Origin: Halieaceae bacterium
GTDB taxonomy: Bacteria > Pseudomonadota > Gammaproteobacteria > Pseudomonadales > Halieaceae
Length of the DNA stretch: 5,609 bases
Direction: 5' to 3'
NCBI GenBank assembly: GCA_002705465.1
Contig: PAGS01000041.1
Span: 1-5,609, forward strand
Of this stretch, positions 1 to 5,609 are shown piece after piece. A program made the translations under genes and the position numbers. Within the stretch, counting starts at the first letter, position 1. Each line of letters begins with the position of its first letter. The notes beneath the pieces are model-generated. The model ran no database searches and was not told the DNA's origin. It saw nothing but the letters and a program-made list of their open reading frames with translations.

Positions 1-716
1 TCGATCTTGAGAGCACCACGCTCGAGCACTTGGGTAATGCCAAGCGCATCACCATGGACAAGGACAACACGACTATCGTTGATGGCTCTGGTGACGCCGA
101 GGCAATCAAAGGTCGCGTCAGCGAAATCCGCGTTCAGATCGAGAACACGTCTTCTGACTATGACCGCGAAAAGCTGCAGGAGCGCGTGGCCAAGTTGGCT
201 GGTGGTGTTGCCGTGATCAAAGTGGGCGCAGCGACTGAAATCGAGATGAAAGAGAAGAAAGCGCGCGTTGAGGATGCGCTGCACGCGACCCGTGCGGCGG
301 TTGAAGAAGGCGTCGTGGCCGGCGGTGGCGTGGCGTTGGTCCGCGCAATCAGCCAGATCACCGGGCTCGAGGGCGACAACGAAGATCAAAACATCGGTAT
401 TGCCGCAGCCCTGCGGGCGATGGAAGGCCCTCTGCGTCAGATCGTCGATAACGCCGGCGACGAGGCTTCTGTTGTGCTCGATAAGGTGCGGCAGGGTGAA
501 GGTAACTTCGGTTATAACGCCGCCACCGGAGAGTATGGCGACATGATCGAGATGGGCATCCTTGACCCTGCGAAAGTCACCCGTACTGCGCTGCAGGCGG
601 CGGGTTCGGTGGCAGGTCTCATGATCACCACTGAGGTGATGATTGCAGAAGCGCCCAAGGATGATGCGCCAGCACCGGCGATGCCCGACATGGGCGGCAT
701 GGGCGGCATGATGTAA
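1..716 (+). CDS. groEL: Chaperonin GroEL (Hsp60), C-terminal part; 5' end outside window
   Basis: ATP-driven 60 kDa chaperonin, a cytoplasmic double-ring folding machine working with GroES. The reading frame enters at base 3 and gives 237 residues up to the TAA at 714-716. The protein matches the end of E. coli GroEL with no visible gap: the Asp codon at 273-275 lies in the [11 protein letters not shown] motif and corresponds to the ATP-hydrolysis residue D398; the AGGG motif (321-332) corresponds to nucleotide-contacting G414-G416; the Asp at 564-566 in GILDP corresponds to D495. The visible part covers the end of the apical domain, the second intermediate segment and the C-terminal equatorial domain. 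It ends in a Gly-Met tail with two GGM units then a final Met, shorter than the four GGM units of E. coli; E. coli numbering gives about 544 residues in total. groES is expected just upstream but is not in the window. A strong terminator follows 20 bases after the stop. Confidence 0.98.
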   Translation, partial: DLESTTLEHLGNAKRITMDKDNTTIVDGSGDAEAIKGRVSEIRVQIENTSSDYDREKLQERVAKLAGGVAVIKVGAATEIEMKEKKARVEDALHATRAAVEEGVVAGGGVALVRAISQITGLEGDNEDQNIGIAAALRAMEGPLRQIVDNAGDEASVVLDKVRQGEGNFGYNAATGEYGDMIEMGILDPAKVTRTALQAAGSVAGLMITTEVMIAEAPKDDAPAPAMPDMGGMGGMM

Positions 717-736
717 TCGCTCTCCCCGAGTACGAG

Positions 737-763
737 AACCCGGCCTTTGGCCGGGTTTTTTTT
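737..763 (+). terminator. Intrinsic terminator of groEL
   Basis: A perfect 7-bp GC-rich stem (CCCGGCC at 739-745 with GGCCGGG at 749-755, loop TTT) is extended by two A-T pairs from 737-738 and followed by eight T residues (756-763). This is a textbook rho-independent terminator and closes the groE transcription unit. Confidence 0.95.
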
Positions 764-791
764 ACCTTCGATTCCGCCCTTGCGATATACT
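761..791 (+). promoter_or_regulatory. Putative sigma70-type promoter for the PuuD-like gene
   Basis: TATACT at 786-791 differs from the -10 consensus at one position. The best -35 candidate is TTTACC at 761-766 (4 of 6 matches) with a long 19-base spacer, overlapping the T-tract of the groEL terminator. Transcription would start near 798, leaving a leader of about 47 bases before the ATG at 845. A separate promoter is expected here because the groEL terminator isolates the next gene. The -10 is reasonable and the -35 is weak. Confidence 0.5.
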
Positions 792-844
792 GTTGTCTGG
801 GTAGGGCCTTTGCGCCGTCGTTACAAAAACCGGGAGACGCACGC

Positions 845-1480
845 ATGACTTATATAGAATTTTTCTTTCGCTACTTTCATGTACTGGCCGGCATAGTCTG
901 GATCGGCATGCTTTACTACTTCAACTTCGTCCAGACCGAGTACTTCAAGGAAGCCGAAGCCAGCGCCAAGTCTGACGCCATGGCCAAGCTGGCTCCACGC
1001 GCGCTGTGGTGGTTCCGGTGGGGCGCGATGCTCACCTTCTTGACTGGTGCGTATCTGTTCCACAAAGTTGGTGCGCTCGGTATGGCCATGCCGGCAATTT
1101 GGGTAGGCTCGCTAGCGGGTACCTTTATGTTCCTAAACGTCTGGTTGGTCATCTGGCCCAATCAGCAAATTGTTTTGGGTATGAAAGAGGGCGATGGCCC
1201 GGCCGCTGCGGCAAAAGCCGGCTTGGCAAGCCGCACCAACACACTGTTTTCGGGCCCCATGTTGCTGGGCATGCTGGGCTCCAAGCATTTGGCGGCGATT
1301 TCTACGCAGGTCGGTGGGTCGGTTTCTGATACTGGCCTGTTCACTGCCATGGGCATTATCATCGCGCTGGAGGTCAACGCGCTCTTCGGTGGTATGGGCC
1401 CCATGAAGTCCGTGATGGGTGTGATCCACTGCTCGTTGGCTCTGATGCTCGCCATTCTCGGGATCCTGCTGTTCCTTTAA
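845..1480 (+). CDS. Polytopic membrane protein resembling the membrane domain of urate hydroxylase PuuD (Urate_ox_N-like), without cytochrome c domain
   Basis: A 211-residue inner-membrane protein. Hydrophobic stretches lie at about residues 6-30, 55-73, 83-104, 133-150, 164-182 and 187-210, so five or six membrane segments. Features recalled from the PuuD membrane domain are an N-terminal RYFHVLAGIVWIG segment (H12), a WWFRW stretch (55-59), VIWPNQ followed by a small polar loop (102-107), and an SRTNTLFSGPMLLG segment ending near H148. H12, H73, H148 and H195 sit in or near membrane segments and could bind haem or metal; this is inference. Full PuuD proteins are about twice as long, with more membrane segments and a C-terminal cytochrome c. 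Here there is no CxxCH motif, so urate oxidation is unproven. The ATG start is supported by GGGAG (832-836) eight bases upstream. The gene stands alone between two terminators, with no purine-catabolism neighbour. Family assignment is from memory of motifs; the function is open. Confidence 0.72.
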   Translation: MTYIEFFFRYFHVLAGIVWIGMLYYFNFVQTEYFKEAEASAKSDAMAKLAPRALWWFRWGAMLTFLTGAYLFHKVGALGMAMPAIWVGSLAGTFMFLNVWLVIWPNQQIVLGMKEGDGPAAAAKAGLASRTNTLFSGPMLLGMLGSKHLAAISTQVGGSVSDTGLFTAMGIIIALEVNALFGGMGPMKSVMGVIHCSLALMLAILGILLFL

Positions 1481-1499
1481 TGAGACCGAATTGCATAGG

Positions 1500-1522
1500 A
1501 AGCGGCCTCCGGGCCGCTTTTT
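1500..1522 (+). terminator. Intrinsic terminator after the PuuD-like gene
   Basis: AGCGGCC (1501-1507) pairs perfectly with GGCCGCT (1512-1518) around a four-base TCCG loop, with one more A-T pair possible from 1500, and runs into five T residues (1518-1522). It lies 19 bases after the stop codon. Confidence 0.92.
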
Positions 1523-1566
1523 CGTGGCGCATAGGTGTGTGCGTGCTCGCCGGGCCTATTTGACTT

Positions 1567-2778
1567 ATGCGTCGCGTTTGCTGTCTCTGGATCCTCCTAG
1601 TCGCTGTCTTTTGGTCAGCGAACCTTTTCGCGAACACGTTGGTGTTGGTATCCATCGACGGCTTTCGGTGGGATTTTCTGGACCGTCCCGAGGCCTCCAA
1701 TATGAGCGCAATTGCCTCGCGTGGGACTCGCGTGACCAAGTTACGGACGGTCTATCCATCCAAGACCTTCCCGGCACACTTATCGATTGCAACGGGTCTG
1801 TATCCAACGGGCCACGGCGTGGTGGATAACCGTTTTTGTCGCAGTGACAGGCCTGATTGCTATCGCATGGGCCGTGGCCGGGAGGACCCTAGTTGGTTGG
1901 CGGGCACGCCACTCTGGACGCTTGTTGAGCAACAAGGCGGGCGCGCCTCGACGTTTTTCTGGCCTGAATCCGACGCGTCCGTTGCCGGAACATTGCCCAC
2001 GGACTACCACCTTTACGACGGCCGCGTCCCGCACGGCAAGAGAGTAGCGCAGGTGGTTGAGTGGCTAAGCTTGCCCGAGGGGACGCGACCTAACTTGGTG
2101 ACGCTCTACTTCTCGGCAGTTGATTCAGCGGGGCACACCTTCGGGCCTGAGTCGAGGGAGACGCGGGCTGCGATCGCGGAGATCGATGAGCAGATTGCGA
2201 GGCTGTGGCGGTCGATTGAATCGTTAAACGCCAATGATGACGCGCAGATCAGTCTCTTGCTGCTGTCAGATCACGGTATGGCAGAGGTGGACCCCGAGAC
2301 CTTTATCGACACCAATGACCTTCCCCGCCCCAAAGGCTTCAAGCCAATGAACGGCAGCACCCGAGTGACCTATTATCAGCGCGATCCAGAGGCAGATCTC
2401 GCGGCACTGGCGAGGGATTTGGATGAACTCGCTGATGGTCGGTTTTGGCGTGTGAAGCCCGACACCCTCGCAGAGCGTCACTTTGTTGATCATCCGGCGG
2501 TGGGTCAGATCATTATTGAGACGGCTCCGCCCAGGGTATTCCGACGCGGTGGCGGCACGCGGGCGGACCTGCGCGGCATGCACGGGTATCCTGATGACGT
2601 GGAGGACATGGCGGCGTTTCTGGTGGCCGTTGGCCCCGGGTTCCAGTCAGGACTGGTGATACCTGAGGCGCATCAGCTAGACGTCTACCCAGTCGCTGCC
2701 AGACTGCTGGCTCTAGAGGCACCAGACAATTTAGCCAGTGACGGCGGGCAACTGATCCGCGCATTACGGCCGCATTAA
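1567..2778 (+). CDS. Exported type I phosphodiesterase / nucleotide pyrophosphatase (NPP-like, alkaline phosphatase superfamily)
   Basis: A 403-residue two-metal (probably zinc) hydrolase of phosphodiester or pyrophosphate bonds, predicted periplasmic. Residues 1-22 form a signal peptide (RR, hydrophobic core, likely cleavage after LFA). The family's active-site set is complete: D31 in SIDGFR, nucleophile T67 in PSKTFP, phosphate-contacting N88 in VVDNRF, D186 and H190 in VDSAGHTFGP, D235 and H236 in LSDHGM, and H339 in GMHGYP. The length fits bacterial NPP-type enzymes. The position after TFP, usually Asn in this family, is A70. C91 and C98 could form a disulfide in the periplasm (inference). 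The natural substrate (nucleotides, phospholipid head groups or others) cannot be read from sequence. The ATG start gives an immediate signal peptide, but no good Shine-Dalgarno sequence precedes it. Terminators flank it on both sides, so it is probably transcribed alone; I see no convincing promoter in the 86-base gap upstream. Confidence 0.92.
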   Translation: MRRVCCLWILLVAVFWSANLFANTLVLVSIDGFRWDFLDRPEASNMSAIASRGTRVTKLRTVYPSKTFPAHLSIATGLYPTGHGVVDNRFCRSDRPDCYRMGRGREDPSWLAGTPLWTLVEQQGGRASTFFWPESDASVAGTLPTDYHLYDGRVPHGKRVAQVVEWLSLPEGTRPNLVTLYFSAVDSAGHTFGPESRETRAAIAEIDEQIARLWRSIESLNANDDAQISLLLLSDHGMAEVDPETFIDTNDLPRPKGFKPMNGSTRVTYYQRDPEADLAALARDLDELADGRFWRVKPDTLAERHFVDHPAVGQIIIETAPPRVFRRGGGTRADLRGMHGYPDDVEDMAAFLVAVGPGFQSGLVIPEAHQLDVYPVAARLLALEAPDNLASDGGQLIRALRPH

Positions 2779-2786
2779 CGCCATGC

Positions 2787-2806
2787 AGTGCGGTGCGCAC
2801 TTTTTT
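2787..2806 (+). terminator. Intrinsic terminator after the phosphodiesterase gene
   Basis: AGTGCG (2787-2792) pairs perfectly with CGCACT (2796-2801) around a three-base GTG loop, and the stem runs into six T residues (2801-2806). It begins nine bases after the TAA stop. The stem is shorter than the other two terminators in the window. Confidence 0.85.
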
Positions 2807-2818
2807 GAGTGATTGAGA

Positions 2819-2840
2819 GCATTGTGAGCGGGAATAATGC
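2819..2840 (+). promoter_or_regulatory. Operator-like imperfect inverted repeat
   Basis: GCATTGT (2819-2825) and ATAATGC (2834-2840) form an inverted repeat matching at 6 of 7 positions around an 8-base centre. It lies between the preceding terminator and the putative -10 at 2872, a place suited to a transcription factor site. The stretch ATTGTGAGCGG (2821-2831) is also identical to the left half of the E. coli lac operator, although the right half differs in spacing. No regulator gene is in the window, so the bound protein, if any, is unknown. Confidence 0.3.
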
Positions 2841-2871
2841 CTCTGCCGGGCGCTGGGCTTGCGCGCCGCGA

Positions 2872-2877
2872 TATACT
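2872..2877 (+). promoter_or_regulatory. Putative -10 element for the coiled-coil/fumarase/sbcB unit
   Basis: TATACT matches the -10 consensus at 5 of 6 positions and sits in the same ten-base context (GCGATATACT) as the candidate at 782-791. I see no convincing -35 element 15-19 bases upstream. Transcription would begin near 2884, about 22 bases before the ATG at 2906. A promoter is needed hereabouts because an intrinsic terminator lies at 2787-2806. Confidence 0.45.
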
Positions 2878-2905
2878 CTATGCAACCCATGATTGAGTGA
2901 TCGGT

Positions 2906-3643
2906 ATGTCGCGGGACGACCTCAACGAAATCCCTTCTTTTACTGCCAACCGTGATGAGGCGGTCAGTTCAGCCCCTCGCGGAGCCATTCCGCCCAGACC
3001 ACCGCGTTCTCAGGCGGTCATGGGTCTCACCGCAAGATTGGTCTTGACCCTCGCACTCGCCGCGGCAGGTATTGCCTGCGGCTGGGCGTGGCAACTCCAG
3101 ACCGCTCTTGATGAATCAGAGCGCCAGCAAAAAGCCACTCAGGGTCGGGTCGCCGACCTGGAGGCATTGCTCTCTGACACGGATGAGACGGTCAATAAAT
3201 CCGCCGCGGCGATGGGGGCGCAGTTACGCCTGCTTGATACCGAGGTGCGCAAACTCTGGGACGCGCGCAAAATCAGCAATGGCAAGCTCACCAGACTGGA
3301 AAAAGGTGCAGTCACGCAGGAAAAAAAAATCACTGGTTTGAACACCAAAGCCGCCACGCAAGCCGAGCAACTGACAGTGATGCAAAGCGAGCTGGCGTCT
3401 CTGACGAGGGTGGCGGGCGATTTAGAGCGCCTCGCCGCGAGCGCGCAGCGCGCGCAAACGGACGTTGAGCGCTTGGCGGATGGCCTGAACAAATCAAATC
3501 TCGAGCGAGCCGCGCTACGCAAGCAGGTTGAGAGCAATGCCGAGTGGATTGAATCTATCAATGCCTTCAGGCGTCAGGTTAACGCGAGCATTACCCAGCT
3601 CGAGGCGGATGTGGCGGCGCTGAATGCGCCCGTCATGCAGTAG
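2906..3643 (+). CDS. Single-pass membrane-anchored coiled-coil protein of unknown function
   Basis: I do not recognise a characterised family. From the ATG at 2906 the product has 245 residues: a polar N-terminal tail rich in Pro and Arg (about 1-44), one hydrophobic segment (about 45-62), then about 180 residues rich in Ala, Leu, Glu, Gln, Lys and Arg with heptad-like spacing and almost no Pro or Gly, typical of a long alpha-helical coiled coil. A conserved-looking EVRKLWD patch lies near residues 113-119. With basic residues before the hydrophobic segment, the tail is expected in the cytoplasm and the coiled coil in the periplasm. An in-frame GTG at 2897 directly follows a stop codon and is a possible alternative start; ATG is preferred because a weak GAG (2895-2897) lies at suitable distance. 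The stop is only 16 bases before the fumarase start, so co-transcription is likely. A spacer, scaffold or cell-envelope role is inference only. Confidence 0.85.
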   Translation: MSRDDLNEIPSFTANRDEAVSSAPRGAIPPRPPRSQAVMGLTARLVLTLALAAAGIACGWAWQLQTALDESERQQKATQGRVADLEALLSDTDETVNKSAAAMGAQLRLLDTEVRKLWDARKISNGKLTRLEKGAVTQEKKITGLNTKAATQAEQLTVMQSELASLTRVAGDLERLAASAQRAQTDVERLADGLNKSNLERAALRKQVESNAEWIESINAFRRQVNASITQLEADVAALNAPVMQ

Positions 3644-3649
3644 AGAATT

Positions 3650-3654
3650 GGAGG
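3650..3654 (+). promoter_or_regulatory. Ribosome binding site that fixes the fumarase start at GTG 3660
   Basis: GGAGG lies five bases before GTG (3660-3662), close to the usual distance, but 14 bases before the first ATG (3669-3671). This favours the GTG start. The site lies just after the stop of the upstream coiled-coil gene. Confidence 0.75.
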
Positions 3655-3659
3655 ATTCA

Positions 3660-5186
3660 GTGGGCAAGATGCCGGTGATCAAACAGCAGGATCTGGTTGA
3701 TAGCGTCGCTGACGCCTTGCAGTTCATTTCCTACTACCACCCGCTTGATTTTGTTCAGGCTGTCCATCGCGCCTGGGAGATGGAGCAAAACCCTGCCGCG
3801 AAAGATGCAATGGCGCAAATTCTCGTCAACTCGCGAATGTGTGCCATGGGCCATCGCCCGATTTGTCAGGATACGGGGATCGTTACCGTTTTCATCGAGA
3901 TCGGGATGGAAGTGCAATGGGAAGCCTCGGTCTCACTTGATGACATGATCAACGAGGGTGTCCGTCTGGCCTATACCCACCCGGATAACACCCTGCGGGC
4001 ATCGATACTCGAGGACCCTGCCGGGCGTCGCCAGAACACGAAGGACAATACGCCCGCCGTGATCCACACCCGGCTGGTACCCGGTAATACGGTGAACGTA
4101 CATGTGGCCGCCAAGGGCGGGGGCTCCGAAAACAAATCAAAACTGGCCATGTTGAACCCCTCCGACAGCATCGTTGACTGGGTGGCTTACACGCTACCCA
4201 CTATGGGGGCGGGCTGGTGCCCTCCCGGCATTTTGGGCATTGGTATTGGGGGCACCGCCGAGAAAGCCATGGTGCTGGCCAAGGAGTCCCTCATGGCGCC
4301 GGTTGATATCCACGAACTGCGGGCGCGAGGGCCGCAGAGCCGGATTGAGGAATTGCGCCTTGAGATTATGGATGCGGCTAATCGCACCGGCATTGGGGCT
4401 CAGGGTCTGGGTGGCCTGACCACCGTGCTCGACGTCAAAATTAAGGATTACCCAACCCATGCGGCGTCATTGCCTGTTGCAATGATCCCCAACTGTGCCG
4501 CCACGCGGCATACCCATTTTACGCTCACTGGAGACGGACCTGCCCTGCAGACGCCACCTGACGTGGAACAGTGGCCGGACATCAGTTGGGAGCCCGGGGA
4601 ATCTGTGCGACGAGTAGATCTTGATGCAGTGACGCGGGAAGAGATCCACACCTGGAAGCCGGGTGAGACGATTTTGCTGTCTGGCACTATGTTGACTGGA
4701 CGAGACGCCGCGCACAAACGCATGACGCAGATGCTCGAACAGGGCGAAACGTTGCCCGTCGATCTGGCAGGTAAGTTTATTTACTACGTGGGTCCCGTGG
4801 ATCCGGTGCGTGACGAGGCAGTAGGTCCTGCTGGTCCGACCACGGCGACGCGCATGGATAAGTTCACCGATTATATTCTCGAGCAAACCGGTTTGGCTGG
4901 CATGATCGGCAAGGCTGAGCGAGGCCCCGTTGCGATGGACGCGATCAAGAAGCACGGTGCGGTTTACCTCATGGCGGTAGGTGGTGCCGCCTACCTCGTC
5001 TCCCAAGCGGTGACCAAGGCCGAGGTTGTCGCCTTTGAGGACTTGGGTATGGAGGCGATCTATGCGTTCACCGTCAAAGATATGCCGGTCAGCGTTGCCG
5101 TCGACAGTCAGGGTGAATCGGTTCATGTGACCGGGCCGCAGGTCTGGAAAGCGCAGATCGAAGAGCAGGCGCTTGAGCTCATCTGA
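3660..5186 (+). CDS. fumA: Fumarate hydratase class I, [4Fe-4S]-dependent
   Basis: Cytoplasmic TCA-cycle enzyme converting fumarate and water to L-malate reversibly. From the GTG start it has 508 residues, usual for the single-chain class I form. The N-terminal iron-sulfur domain carries the three expected cluster cysteines: C69 in ICQDTG, C187 in GWCPPG and C279 in PNCAATRHTH. Their spacing (118 and 92) is close to E. coli FumA (119 and 94). D71 in the CQDTG motif corresponds to the catalytic Asp of the Leishmania class I enzyme. Other typical motifs are KGGGSENKS (152-160) and, in the C-terminal domain, GPAGPTTATRMD (389-400) and GKAERG (417-422), where T394 and K418 probably match known active-site Thr and Lys. 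An upstream in-frame ATG at 3624 lies inside the previous gene, has no ribosome site and is unlikely. The exposed cluster should make it oxygen- and superoxide-sensitive, as known for the class. Its 3' end overlaps sbcB by 14 bases. Confidence 0.97.
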   Translation: MGKMPVIKQQDLVDSVADALQFISYYHPLDFVQAVHRAWEMEQNPAAKDAMAQILVNSRMCAMGHRPICQDTGIVTVFIEIGMEVQWEASVSLDDMINEGVRLAYTHPDNTLRASILEDPAGRRQNTKDNTPAVIHTRLVPGNTVNVHVAAKGGGSENKSKLAMLNPSDSIVDWVAYTLPTMGAGWCPPGILGIGIGGTAEKAMVLAKESLMAPVDIHELRARGPQSRIEELRLEIMDAANRTGIGAQGLGGLTTVLDVKIKDYPTHAASLPVAMIPNCAATRHTHFTLTGDGPALQTPPDVEQWPDISWEPGESVRRVDLDAVTREEIHTWKPGETILLSGTMLTGRDAAHKRMTQMLEQGETLPVDLAGKFIYYVGPVDPVRDEAVGPAGPTTATRMDKFTDYILEQTGLAGMIGKAERGPVAMDAIKKHGAVYLMAVGGAAYLVSQAVTKAEVVAFEDLGMEAIYAFTVKDMPVSVAVDSQGESVHVTGPQVWKAQIEEQALELI

Positions 5187-5609
5187 GACCTTCTACTGGC
5201 ACGACTATGAAACCTCCGGTGCCGATGTGGCAGAGGATCGGCCCTGGCAGTTTGCAGGGGTCCGCACCAACGCTGATCTCGAAATCATCGCTGAGCCGCT
5301 GACGCTCTATGCGCGACCCGCTCCGGATCGGCTTCCGCACCCGGCAGCAGTGCGGGTGACGGGCATTACACCGCAAGAGGCCGAGTCGAAGGGTTACCCC
5401 GAGGTCGAGTTCATCCGGCGGATTCACGCTGAGCTCGCGTTGCCCAACACCTGCGGCATTGGTTACAACTCGATTTGGTTTGACGATGAGATTACGCGCT
5501 TTGCCCTGTGGCGTAATTTTTTCGATGTCTACGCGCGGGAGTGGCAGAACGGCAACTCTCGTTGGGATCTGCTTGATGTGACCCGCACCTATCGCGCGTT
5601 GCGGCCTGA
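5173..5609 (+). CDS. sbcB: Exodeoxyribonuclease I (SbcB), N-terminal part; 3' end outside window
   Basis: Processive 3'-5' single-strand DNA exonuclease of the DEDD superfamily, acting in recombination and mismatch repair. The 145 visible residues align closely with the start of E. coli ExoI: HDYET (D11 and E13, matching D15 and E17), TGITPQEA, GYNSIWFDDE (D104, matching D108) and NSRWDLLDV. The later His and Asp of the active site lie beyond the window; the frame is still open at the last base, where GA begins the next codon, so the apparent TGA at 5607-5609 is out of frame. The start is TTG at 5173: an in-frame stop lies at 5128-5130, no ATG or GTG occurs between it and the catalytic motif, and GAAGAG with AGG lies just upstream (5160-5169). 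The start lies within the last codons of the fumarase gene, suggesting translational coupling. E. coli SbcB is about 475 residues, so roughly a third is present. Confidence 0.94.
   Translation, partial: MSSSETFYWHDYETSGADVAEDRPWQFAGVRTNADLEIIAEPLTLYARPAPDRLPHPAAVRVTGITPQEAESKGYPEVEFIRRIHAELALPNTCGIGYNSIWFDDEITRFALWRNFFDVYAREWQNGNSRWDLLDVTRTYRALRP

Noticed and set aside
1523..1566. Possible promoter for the phosphodiesterase gene in the gap after the terminator
   Set aside because: No hexamer pair with acceptable spacing was seen; TTGACT at 1559-1564 overlaps the start region and cannot serve the gene at 1567.
1374..1739. 121-codon open frame on the - strand across the 1480-1566 gap
   Set aside because: It spans a terminator and two real gene ends, has no recognisable product, and is best seen as a shadow frame.
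2513..2890. 125-codon open frame on the - strand across the phosphodiesterase 3' end
   Set aside because: It is antisense to conserved coding sequence and a terminator, with Pro-, Arg- and Cys-rich composition typical of chance frames.
2889..2900. Three-codon open frame (ATG ATT GAG TGA) just before the coiled-coil gene
   Set aside because: Too short to call, no ribosome site, and expected by chance; a leader-peptide role cannot be supported.
3624..3659. Earlier in-frame ATG for the fumarase gene
   Set aside because: It lies inside the coiled-coil gene and has no Shine-Dalgarno sequence, while GGAGG sits five bases before the GTG at 3660.
4467..5126. Long open frame (219 codons) on the - strand within the fumarase gene
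   Set aside because: It lies wholly opposite a conserved enzyme gene, has no recognisable domain or ribosome site, and is explained by codon bias of the GC-rich coding strand.
5607..5609. TGA at the last bases of the window as a stop for sbcB
   Set aside because: In the sbcB frame the codon before is CCT (5605-5607) and GA begins an incomplete codon, matching the Pro-Glu expected in ExoI, so the gene continues past the window.

Overview
The window is an ordinary-looking chromosomal segment of a gammaproteobacterium. The GroEL tail is very close to E. coli GroEL, and the last gene is exonuclease I (SbcB), a protein found mainly in Gammaproteobacteria. Base composition is moderately GC-rich (judged by eye). 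A marine lineage such as the Halieaceae/OM60 group is a guess from overall gene style, not something the sequence proves. All genes are on the + strand and look similar in codon use. I see no mobile element, tRNA, rRNA or CRISPR array.

Layout: (1) positions 1-716 hold the C-terminal 237 codons of groEL, closed by a strong intrinsic terminator. (2) A single gene at 845-1480 encodes a 211-residue polytopic membrane protein resembling the membrane domain of PuuD-type urate hydroxylase but without the cytochrome c domain. It has its own terminator. (3) A single gene at 1567-2778 encodes an exported phosphodiesterase/nucleotide pyrophosphatase of the alkaline phosphatase superfamily with all expected metal ligands and the nucleophilic threonine, again followed by a terminator. 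(4) From a promoter-like site near 2872, a tight run of three genes follows: a membrane-anchored coiled-coil protein (2906-3643), class I [4Fe-4S] fumarate hydratase (3660-5186, GTG start), and exonuclease I (5173 to the window end, TTG start, overlapping the fumarase gene by 14 bases).

The three intrinsic terminators divide the window into four transcription units: the groE operon end, two monocistronic units, and the coiled-coil/fumarase/exonuclease unit. Only the last contains genes likely to be co-transcribed. It joins a TCA-cycle enzyme, a DNA exonuclease and an uncharacterised envelope protein with no obvious shared pathway. I did not find convincing evidence of a wholly new system. The most interesting points are the short PuuD-like protein, the coiled-coil partner of fumarase, the translationally overlapped TTG start of sbcB, and an operator-like inverted repeat at 2819-2840.
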